DNA of 64,000 nt from positions 4,898,001 through 4,962,000 of the forward strand of contig NZ_CP116257.1 in the NCBI RefSeq assembly GCF_027947595.1, given 5' to 3'. Source of the stretch: Streptomyces lienomycini (GTDB lineage: Bacteria > Actinomycetota > Actinomycetes > Streptomycetales > Streptomycetaceae). The translations under genes and the position numbers were made by a program. The notes beneath the pieces were generated by a model. The model searched no databases, had not been told where the DNA came from, and saw nothing but the letters and a program-made list of their open reading frames with translations. Positions 57,913 to 64,000 of this stretch are shown piece by piece (the first letter of the stretch is position 1; every line of letters begins with the position of its first letter).

Positions 57913-58361
57913 CGTGCGCGACGGGGCGTCAGGAAGCCCTCGTCGCGTGCCTGGCCGATCAGCCTGAGCGACTTGCGCCTGCTGTGCCCGGTCGCGCGCA
58001 TCACCGCGAGGACCGGGTCGCCGCCCGTCTCCCGGGCCGTCCGGTACTCCTGGGCGACCAGCCTGCGCCCCTCCCGTCCGCGCGGCCACGCGGGGCGGGC
58101 CCGCCGCGACGCCGACGGCTCGGCACGGGCGGGAGCCGGCACGCATGCCTCGAAGAGCGGGTTCTCCAGCCACTCCGCGAGCACGGCCAGGTCGTCGAGG
58201 GACAGCGGCGGTTCGGCCCGTACGTCCTCGACCCGCACGTCCTGACCGGACAGCACGGCGAGCGCGTCCACCCGGGCACCGTCCGCGAAGGCCAGCCGGA
58301 CGTCGAACCACGAGGTCCTGGTGCCGCCCTCGCCCACCACCCAGGTGTGCCGCACGGACAT
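57906..58361 (-). CDS. DUF6214-like protein
   Basis: The 151-residue protein has an N-terminal part WFDVRLAFADGARVDALAVL with RVEDVRAEPPLSLDDLAVLAEW, typical of the Streptomyces DUF6214 family by recall, then a basic linker. The C-terminal helix region is AVMRATGHSRRKSLRLIGQARDEGFL, which could bind DNA. The ATG at 58361 is chosen for its AAGGTGAG ribosome site; an ATG at 58427 would lie inside a GTATAT-type -10 box. Function is unknown. Confidence 0.7.
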   Translation of the reverse strand: MSVRHTWVVGEGGTRTSWFDVRLAFADGARVDALAVLSGQDVRVEDVRAEPPLSLDDLAVLAEWLENPLFEACVPAPARAEPSASRRARPAWPRGREGRRLVAQEYRTARETGGDPVLAVMRATGHSRRKSLRLIGQARDEGFLTPRRARR

Positions 58362-58499
58362 CTCACCTTCGTCCGGACAGCGGTCGGAAAGCTGAAGAGA
58401 ACGATCAACGAAGGATGCTTCGAGCATATACGGAACGTAACCGCATGATCACATTCAATACGAACGGAACACGCTTCGTTCACCGGGCGCGGCACCCTG

Positions 58500-58865
58500 T
58501 CAGCGGAGCGGGCCCGCCCCGGCGGCCTGGCGTGCGGCCGCGGCCAGCAGGGCGTCGAGCAGCCCGGGGAAGACGGCGTCCAGATCGTCCCGGCGCAGGC
58601 CGTTCATCTTGGCCGTGCCCCGGTAGGTCTGCCGGATCACCCCGCACTCGCGCAGCACCCGGAAGTGGTACGTGGTGGTGGACTTGCTGACCGGCAGGTC
58701 GAAGTGCGAGCAGGAGAAGAGCGCCTCACTGTCGGCGGCGAGATCCCGCACGATCCGCAACCGCACCGGGTCGGAGAGCGCGTGCAGCACTTCCTCCAGG
58801 CGGATCTCCGCGCGCGTCGGGTGCGGCAGTTCGCGGACGCCGGCGGCGGTGGCGGCGGGGGGCAC
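58500..58865 (-). CDS. ArsR-family transcriptional regulator
   Basis: The 121-residue protein has the ArsR winged helix: LEEVLHALSDPVRLRIVRDL, SHFDLPVSKSTTTYHFRVLR (recognition helix) and GVIRQTYRGTAKMNGLRRDDL (wing and C-terminus). No cysteine metal site of the ArsR/SmtB kind is evident beyond one Cys in LFSCSHF. The GTG at 58865 with GGAG upstream is preferred because a consensus-like TACAAT box (58913-58918) lies just upstream, inside the longer frame to 58928. It is divergent from an old yellow enzyme gene and is inferred to control it. Confidence 0.85.
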   Translation of the reverse strand: MPPAATAAGVRELPHPTRAEIRLEEVLHALSDPVRLRIVRDLAADSEALFSCSHFDLPVSKSTTTYHFRVLRECGVIRQTYRGTAKMNGLRRDDLDAVFPGLLDALLAAAARQAAGAGPLR

Positions 58866-59007
58866 GGCGGCTCCAGTCGGTTCGGGACCCTCACCGGTCG
58901 GGAGGGTCCTCCATTGTACGAAGGACACCGTAGTTTGACACTCGGCGTACTACGAGAGTTATCGTACGAGCCGCCCCGACCCACCGCGACCCAGGGAGCA
59001 GCCCGCC
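58866..59007. promoter_or_regulatory. Divergent arsR-OYE promoter region
   Basis: Toward arsR a TACAAT box lies at 58913-58918. Toward the flavoenzyme, TTGACA (58935-58940) is followed by TATCGT (58960-58965) at 19 nt. GTACGA-like half-sites recur (58917-58922, 58964-58969) in opposite orientations, plausible ArsR contacts. Confidence 0.5.
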
Positions 59008-60087
59008 ATGAGCGCCCTCTTCGAGCCCCTCCGGCTCCGTGACACCACGATCCCGAACCGGGTGTGGATGCCGCCGATGTGCCAGTACTCCGCCGCACCG
59101 CAGGGCCCGTCGGCGGGGGTGCCCGGCGACTGGCACTTCGCGCACTACGGGGCCCGCGCGGTGGGCGGCACCGGGCTGATCGTCGTGGAGGCCACCGGTG
59201 TGTCGCCCGAGGGCCGCATCTCCCCGCAGGACCTGGGGCTGTGGAACGACACGCAGGTCGAGGCGTTCCGCCGGATCACGGACTTCCTGCGCTCCCAGGG
59301 CACGGTCCCCGCGATCCAGTTGGCCCACGCCGGTCGCAAGGCGTCGACCGCGCAGCCGTGGAAGGGCGGTGCGCCGGTGGGACCGGACGCGTACGGCTGG
59401 CAGCCGCTGGCCCCGAGCGCCCTGGCGTTCGACGAGGGACACCCCGTGCCGACCGAGCTGACCGTCGCGGAAATACAGGAGGTCGTCGGGCTATTCGCCG
59501 ACGCCGCGCGCCGGGCACTGGCCGCCGGCTTCGAGGCCGTCGAGATCCACGGCGCCCACGGCTACCTGATCCACGAGTTCCTGTCGCCGCACTCCAACCA
59601 CCGCACCGACGCCTACGGCGGCTCGTACGAGAACCGCACCCGGCTCGCGCTGGAGGTCGTCGACGCCGTACGGCAGGTGTGGCCGGACGACAAGCCGCTG
59701 TTCTTCCGCGTCTCGGCGACCGACTGGCTGGACGGGGGCGGCTGGACGCCGGACGACACGGTCCGCCTCGCCGGCGACCTCCGGGCCCACGGCATCGACC
59801 TCCTCGACGTGTCCACCGGCGGCAACGTCCCGCGCGTCCGGATCCCCACCGGGCCCGGCTACCAGGTCCCGTTCGCCGCGCGCGTGAAGGCCGAGACCAC
59901 CCTGCCGGTCGCCGCCGTCGGCCTGATCACCGACGTCGAGCAGGCCGAGAAGATCCTGGCCAACGGCGAGGCCGACGCGGTACTGCTGGGCCGAGAACTG
60001 CTGCGCAACCCGTCCTTCGCCCAGCACGCGGCACGGGAGCTGGGCGCGGACGTCCGGATGCCGGACCAGTACGGCTGGGGCCTGTGA
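59008..60087 (+). CDS. NADH:flavin oxidoreductase, old yellow enzyme family (YqjM type)
   Basis: The 359-residue protein is an FMN-dependent TIM-barrel ene-reductase. It has RVWMPPMCQYSA at residues 14-25 with the YqjM-type redox-sensing Cys, the ligand-binding His pair in AVEIHGAHGYLIHEFLSP, AIQLAHAGRKAST, and DAYGGSYENRTRLALEV. It reduces activated C=C bonds such as enones, nitroalkenes or quinones with NAD(P)H. GGGAG lies upstream of the ATG. It is divergent from an ArsR gene, a common pairing that suggests induction by electrophiles. Confidence 0.93.
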   Translation: MSALFEPLRLRDTTIPNRVWMPPMCQYSAAPQGPSAGVPGDWHFAHYGARAVGGTGLIVVEATGVSPEGRISPQDLGLWNDTQVEAFRRITDFLRSQGTVPAIQLAHAGRKASTAQPWKGGAPVGPDAYGWQPLAPSALAFDEGHPVPTELTVAEIQEVVGLFADAARRALAAGFEAVEIHGAHGYLIHEFLSPHSNHRTDAYGGSYENRTRLALEVVDAVRQVWPDDKPLFFRVSATDWLDGGGWTPDDTVRLAGDLRAHGIDLLDVSTGGNVPRVRIPTGPGYQVPFAARVKAETTLPVAAVGLITDVEQAEKILANGEADAVLLGRELLRNPSFAQHAARELGADVRMPDQYGWGL

Positions 60088-60104
60088 GGCGGGTCGCGCG
60101 CGAA

Positions 60105-60130
60105 ACGCCGGACTCGAACGGCTCCGGCGT
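60105..60130. terminator. Terminator after the old yellow enzyme gene
   Basis: ACGCCGGA and TCCGGCGT form a perfect 8-bp stem around 10 nt, 17 nt after the stop. It also lies downstream of the convergent PaaX-like gene. Confidence 0.65.
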
Positions 60131-60183
60131 CGACGGCGCGTACGGCGCGTGCGCGTCGTCCGGCAGCACCGACAGGTGACGCG

Positions 60184-60936
60184 TCAGGTCCGGTGGCTCC
60201 GCGCCCGGACCCGACCGGACTGCTCCCCCTGGTACGCGGCGTAGGCGTCCCGCAGTGCCGCCCCCGGCCAACCGGGCGGGAGCAGCTCCGCGGGCAGCAC
60301 CGGATCGGCGAGCAGGTGCCGTACGACGGCCGCGAAGGCGGTGAGGCGGTCGGCCGGACTCCGGGACCGGCCGGCGTGGGCCAGCAGGGCCTGCGCCGTG
60401 TCGGACCACTCCCCCAGCGGCCACAGGCGCGCGGCCAGTTCACGGGCCGGGGTTCCGGGGCGCGAGACGAGCCGTTCGGCCACCCGGTCCAGGGCCGCGG
60501 GCAGCGGACGGTCCAGGTTGGCGGGACGCAGCCAGAAACCCTCGCGGAGTTCGGCCAGGCGCAGGCCGGTCAGCCGGGTGCGCAGTTCGGCGCGGGCGGC
60601 GGGACCGCGCCCCGTCGCGGTGATCACGAGCGTCTCCCAGTCGCCGTCCCACGCGCGCGTGTGCGGGCGCACCGCCTCGTCCTGGCGCCGCTGGCGTTCC
60701 AGCAGCCGCTCGCTGAGCCGGTAGCCCTGGTCCGTGCGCCGCAGGTCACCGGCGGCGGCCATCCGGCTGAGCGCCGCGCGCGCGGTGGAGGCGCCGACGT
60801 CGAACCCCTCCACGAGCCGCACCAGGTCCCGCGCGGGCAGCTCGGGGGGATGCGTGCCGAGCAGCAGGCTCAGCACGACCGACCGCGCCGACAGCGGACG
60901 CGGCGTGAGCCCGCCGGGGGCCTCGGAACCGTTCAT
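60184..60936 (-). CDS. PaaX-family transcriptional regulator
   Basis: The 250-residue protein has an N-terminal winged helix (ARSVVLSLLLGTHPPELPAR, DVGASTARAALSRMAAAGDL) and the PaaX central domain (AWDGDWETLVITATGRGPAA, ELREGFWLRPANL). A C-terminal helical part follows. PaaX-type repressors are usually released by acyl-CoA thioesters. It is divergent from an acyl-CoA dehydrogenase gene with two palindromes between them. The ATG at 60936 is used; a GTG at 60963 is possible. Confidence 0.86.
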   Translation of the reverse strand: MNGSEAPGGLTPRPLSARSVVLSLLLGTHPPELPARDLVRLVEGFDVGASTARAALSRMAAAGDLRRTDQGYRLSERLLERQRRQDEAVRPHTRAWDGDWETLVITATGRGPAARAELRTRLTGLRLAELREGFWLRPANLDRPLPAALDRVAERLVSRPGTPARELAARLWPLGEWSDTAQALLAHAGRSRSPADRLTAFAAVVRHLLADPVLPAELLPPGWPGAALRDAYAAYQGEQSGRVRARSHRT

Positions 60937-60970
60937 CCGCGCGGGCACCCCTTGTCCGTCCACATGAGCA

Positions 60971-61031
60971 CGTACTGTACGGCCGCCCGCCGTGTTGCAC
61001 TATTGCTGCGTCCGCAGGAAGAGTGCAACAC
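60971..61031. promoter_or_regulatory. Operators in the PaaX / acyl-CoA dehydrogenase divergent region
   Basis: CGTACTGTACG (60971-60981) is a perfect palindrome close to the paaX start. GTGTTGCACT (60992-61001) and AGTGCAACAC (61022-61031) form a perfect 10+10 bp inverted repeat with 20 nt between, ending 7 nt before the dehydrogenase ATG. Occupation of the second site should block the dehydrogenase promoter. Confidence 0.68.
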
Positions 61032-61038
61032 TCGGGTC

Positions 61039-62691
61039 ATGACGACACCCGCGCAGCAGCCGCACGCGACGCACGACGTCACCAATCAGCCTCCTCCCCC
61101 GGCCCCCTACGACGCCTGTGACGACACGGTCCTGCTGGAGGGCGTGCGACGGGAGGGCGCCGGGTGGGCCGAGGACGGTCTGCGGCGCCTGGGGCGGCGG
61201 GCGGGGAGCGCCGAGGCGCAGGAGTGGGGCGACCTCGCGAACCGCCACGAGCCCGTGCTGCGCACGCACGACCGGTACGGCAACCGGGTCGACGAGGTCG
61301 AGTACCACCCGAGCTGGCACCACCTGATGCGGGTGGCGGTCGGTGAGGGCCTGGCCGGGGCGCCGTGGGCCGACGACCGGCCGGGCGCCCACGTCGCGCG
61401 GACCGCGGGCGGGCTGGTGTGGGGGCACACCGAGGCGGGGCACGGTTGTCCGACGTCGATGACGTACGCGGCCGTCCCGGCGCTGCGCGCCCAGCCCGAG
61501 CTGGCGAAGGTCTACGAGCCGCTGCTGACCTCCCGGGAGTACGAACCGGGGCTGCGGACGCCCACCGACAAGCGCGGCCTGCTGGCCGGCATGGGAATGA
61601 CCGAGAAGCAGGGCGGCTCGGACGTCCGGACGAACACCACGACGGCCACCGCGACCGCCGAGCCCGGCGTCTACACGCTGCGCGGGCACAAGTGGTTCAC
61701 GTCGGCGCCGATGTGCGACGTGTTCCTGGTGCTGGCGCAGGCGGCCGGCGGGCTCTCCTGCTTCCTGGTGCCGCGCGTGCTGCCCGACGGCACCCGCAAC
61801 ACCTTCCGGATCCAACGCCTCAAGGACAAGCTCGGCAACCGGTCCAACGCCTCCTCTGAGCCCGAGTTCGACGGGACGGTGGCCTGGCTGGTCGGGCCCG
61901 AGGGGCAGGGCGTCAAGACGATCATCGAGATGGTCAACTGCACCCGGCTGGACTGCGTGATGTCCTCGGCGACGCTGATGCGCAAGACCCTCGTCGAGGC
62001 CGGTCACCACGTACGGCACCGCAGCGCGTTCGGCGCCCGGCTGGTGGACCAGCCCCTGATGCGCAACGTCCTGGCCGACCTCGCGCTGGAGTCCGAGGCC
62101 GCGACCACCCTCACCCTGAGGCTCGCCGGCGCGGCCGACCGTGCCGTGCGCGGGGACGCCGGGGAGGCGGCGTTCCGGCGGATCGCCACCGCGGCCGGCA
62201 AGTACTGGGTGACCAAGCGCGGGCCGGCGTTCACCGCGGAGGCCCTGGAGTGCCTGGGCGGCAACGGCTACGTGGAGGAGTCGGGCATGCCGCGCCACTA
62301 CCGCGAGGCGCCGCTGCTGTCGATCTGGGAGGGCTCGGGGAACGTCAACGCCCTCGACGTGCTGCGGGCGCTCGGTCGCTCCCCCGCCTGTGCGCACGCC
62401 CTCTTCGACGAACTCGCCCTCGCGCGCGGGGCGGACGCCCGGCTGGACGCGGCGGTGGCCCGGCTCCGGACGGGGCTCGGCGAGGCGTCCGAGACCGGTG
62501 CCCGCCGGCTGGTGGAGCTGATGGCGCTCACCCTCCAGGCGTCCCTCCTGGTCCGGCACTCCCCGCCCGCCGTCGCCGACGCCTTCTGCGCGACCCGGCT
62601 CGGCGGCGACTGGGGACACGCGTTCGGCACCCTGCCGGACACGGCCGACGTCGACGGCATCCTGGCGCGGGCCCTGCCGGGCGAGGGCTGA
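61039..62691 (+). CDS. aidB: Acyl-CoA dehydrogenase family protein, AidB-like
   Basis: The 550-residue protein is longer than ordinary acyl-CoA dehydrogenases and has the AidB-type N-terminus HDVTNQPPPPAPYDACDDTV. FAD-binding motifs include GLLAGMGMTEKQGGSDVRTN and HKWFTSAPMCDVFLVLAQ, and the C-terminal half has ALECLGGNGYVEESGMPRHYREA and IWEGSGNVNALDVLRAL. AidB relatives are linked to alkylation response but may be isovaleryl-CoA-type dehydrogenases. The PaaX-type regulator beside it argues for a metabolic acyl-CoA role here. No ribosome site is obvious before the ATG at 61039. Symbol indicates similarity only. Confidence 0.87.
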   Translation: MTTPAQQPHATHDVTNQPPPPAPYDACDDTVLLEGVRREGAGWAEDGLRRLGRRAGSAEAQEWGDLANRHEPVLRTHDRYGNRVDEVEYHPSWHHLMRVAVGEGLAGAPWADDRPGAHVARTAGGLVWGHTEAGHGCPTSMTYAAVPALRAQPELAKVYEPLLTSREYEPGLRTPTDKRGLLAGMGMTEKQGGSDVRTNTTTATATAEPGVYTLRGHKWFTSAPMCDVFLVLAQAAGGLSCFLVPRVLPDGTRNTFRIQRLKDKLGNRSNASSEPEFDGTVAWLVGPEGQGVKTIIEMVNCTRLDCVMSSATLMRKTLVEAGHHVRHRSAFGARLVDQPLMRNVLADLALESEAATTLTLRLAGAADRAVRGDAGEAAFRRIATAAGKYWVTKRGPAFTAEALECLGGNGYVEESGMPRHYREAPLLSIWEGSGNVNALDVLRALGRSPACAHALFDELALARGADARLDAAVARLRTGLGEASETGARRLVELMALTLQASLLVRHSPPAVADAFCATRLGGDWGHAFGTLPDTADVDGILARALPGEG

Positions 62692-62738
62692 GCCGGGCCG
62701 GGCGAGAGGCCCCGCCCGGACGCCTCTCCGGCCCCGGC
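62692..62738 (+). terminator. Possible terminator after the acyl-CoA dehydrogenase gene
   Basis: GAGAGGC (62704-62710) pairs with GCCTCTC (62722-62728), and outer GCCGGG/GGCCCCGGC stretches can extend the stem. The remaining 150 nt to the next gene hold only a GGAGG ribosome site. Confidence 0.55.
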
Positions 62739-62888
62739 ACCACCGCTGCTCACCGCCCGCATCACCACCTGCATCACCGCCCCGACCTGCGGCGATGCCC
62801 TTTCCAGAGGTGACTGTCAGTGGGTGGGTGCAGACTGGCCCCTGTCCGAGACGAAGGCGTCGACCAGGACGCCGCGGAGGTGATCGGC

Positions 62889-63974
62889 ATGGCCGAGGTA
62901 CTGCTCGCCGTGGGCACCCGCAAGGGCCTGTTCATCGGGCGCCGGCGGGGTGGCGCCTGGGAGTTCGACGAGAATCCCTACTTCAACGCACAGGCGGTCT
63001 ACTCGGTCGCCCTCGACACCCGCGGCGACACCCCGCGGCTGCTGGCCGGCGGCGACAGCGCGCACTGGGGCCCGTCGGTGTTCCACTCCGACGACCTGGG
63101 CCGGACCTGGACCGAACCGGCCGCCCCCGCCGTCCGGTTCCCCAAGGAGACCGGCGCCTCGCTGGAGCGGGTGTGGCAGCTGCACCCGGCCGCCGCCGAG
63201 CCGGACGTGGTCTACGCGGGCACCGAACCGGCCGCGTTGTACCGCTCGGAGGACCGCGGCGAGAGCTTCGAGCTGGTCCGTCCGCTGTGGGAGCACCCCA
63301 CCCGGTCGAAGTGGGTGCCGGGCGGTGGCGGTGAGGGGCTGCACACCGTCCTCACCGACCGGCGCGACGCGAAGTCGGTGACGGTCGCCGTCTCGACCGC
63401 GGGCGTCTTCCGCACGGCCGACGGCGGCGCGAGCTGGGCCCCGTCCAACTCCGGTGTCTCCGCCGTCTTCCTGCCGGACCCGAACCCGGAGTTCGGTCAG
63501 TGCGTGCACAAGGTCGCACGGGACGCGGCCACACCGGACCGCCTGTACCTCCAGAACCACTGGGGGGTGTACCGCAGCGACGACGCGGGAGCGCACTGGA
63601 CGGACATCGGCGAGGGCCTGCCCTCCACGTTCGGTTTCGCGGTGGCGGCCCACCCGCACCGCGGCGACACGGCGTACGTCTTCCCGATCAACGCCGACGC
63701 CGACCGGGTGCCGGCGGACCACCGGTGCCGGGTCTTCCGCACGGCGGACGCGGGCAAGAGCTGGGAGCCGCTCTCCGCGGGCCTGCCGCAGGAGGACCAC
63801 TACGGCACGGTGCTGCGCGACGCGCTGTCCACGGACGACGCGGAACAGACGGGCGTGTACTTCGGCAACCGCAACGGCGAGGTGTTCGCCTCGGCCGACC
63901 ACGGCGACAGCTGGCGGCAGTTGGCCTCGCACCTGCCGGACGTGCTGTGCGTACGGGCCGCGGTCCTCGCGTGA
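62889..63974 (+). CDS. Sialidase/BNR-fold beta-propeller protein of unknown function
   Basis: The 361-residue protein has repeated Asp-box-like strands: SDDLGRTWTEP, SEDRGESFELV, TADGGASWAPS, SDDAGAHWTDI, TADAGKSWEPL and SADHGDSWRQL, evenly spaced as in a six- or seven-bladed propeller. It starts MAEVLLAVGTRKGLFIGRR and has no signal peptide, so it is cytoplasmic, unlike secreted sialidases. No sialidase Arg triad is recognisable. Such proteins are often annotated as exo-alpha-sialidase or WD40/YVTN-like, but enzymatic activity is doubtful. GGAGG lies 8 nt before the ATG. The final 26 nt of the window contain nothing recognisable. Confidence 0.85.
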   Translation: MAEVLLAVGTRKGLFIGRRRGGAWEFDENPYFNAQAVYSVALDTRGDTPRLLAGGDSAHWGPSVFHSDDLGRTWTEPAAPAVRFPKETGASLERVWQLHPAAAEPDVVYAGTEPAALYRSEDRGESFELVRPLWEHPTRSKWVPGGGGEGLHTVLTDRRDAKSVTVAVSTAGVFRTADGGASWAPSNSGVSAVFLPDPNPEFGQCVHKVARDAATPDRLYLQNHWGVYRSDDAGAHWTDIGEGLPSTFGFAVAAHPHRGDTAYVFPINADADRVPADHRCRVFRTADAGKSWEPLSAGLPQEDHYGTVLRDALSTDDAEQTGVYFGNRNGEVFASADHGDSWRQLASHLPDVLCVRAAVLA

Positions 63975-64000
63975 ACCGGACAGGGGGGACCGGTCTCGGC

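Noticed and set aside
1..64000. Mobile elements, tRNA-linked integration or a biosynthetic gene cluster
   Set aside because: No transposase, integrase, tRNA, PKS/NRPS domain or terpene synthase is visible, and composition is even throughout.

Overview
The window is high-GC chromosomal DNA from a Streptomyces-type actinomycete. Coding regions use G/C-ending codons, GTG starts are common, almost every gene has a long antisense shadow ORF, and the gene families are typical of the genus (DUF6332, DUF6214, DUF5134, DUF6421, ROK and LacI regulators, ABC sugar uptake operons, twin-arginine lipoproteins). I see no tRNA, rRNA, CRISPR array, insertion sequence, integrase or attachment site; it reads as ordinary chromosome with several accessory catabolic loci.

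Region by region: (1) 1-6858 is a hydantoin or thiohydantoin-type catabolic locus. On the minus strand lie an NCS1 permease, a HyuA-like hydantoinase/oxoprolinase and two tandem DUF917 (S-methyl-thiohydantoin desulfurase family) genes, the last of which is cut by the window edge and frameshifted. Divergently lie an Asp/Glu/hydantoin racemase and a class V PLP enzyme. (2) 6948-14019 is a sugar locus: GH31 alpha-xylosidase divergent from a solute-binding lipoprotein, two permeases and a GH1 beta-glucosidase; xyloglucan oligosaccharides are a reasonable guess. (3) 14068-23826 is a second sugar locus on the minus strand (lipoprotein, two permeases, GH2, secreted sialidase-superfamily/ricin protein, ROK regulator), divergent from a LacI regulator with two good operators between them. 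(4) 23944-33317 holds an MFS transporter, an MDMPI-type protein, MarR, a NarL-type two-component system, a geranylgeranyl-reductase-type flavoprotein, an M20 peptidase, a TmrB-like/Nudix fusion and a small secreted protein. (5) 33505-36648 holds a ROK sugar kinase divergent from a LacI regulator, plus an uncharacterised GGCT-like protein. (6) 36629-46121 holds an HpcH-type aldolase (DUF6986), etfBA, a flavin reductase, a thioredoxin, a PlsC acyltransferase, a transglutaminase-like protein, and the operon DUF6421-SDR-threonine aldolase. (7) 46349-57021 holds GDPD, GNAT, two VOC proteins, a MarR-FUSC efflux-like pair, DUF5134, M56 peptidase, PAP2 phosphatase, HAD hydrolase, TetR, and an LVIVD-repeat secreted protein. 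(8) 57204-63974 holds a DUF305 lipoprotein, DUF6214, ArsR divergent from an old yellow enzyme, PaaX divergent from an AidB-like acyl-CoA dehydrogenase, and a BNR/sialidase-fold protein.

Regulatory structure is unusually readable. Palindromic operator candidates lie in most divergent regions (9278-9297, 22659-22704, 34578-34589, 51275-51306, 54765-54789, 60971-61031). Strong hairpins separate many convergent genes. Several genes carry a TANNNT box 6-8 nt before the start codon, the signature of leaderless mRNAs. All functional calls come from reading protein sequences and motifs by eye; no database search was run.
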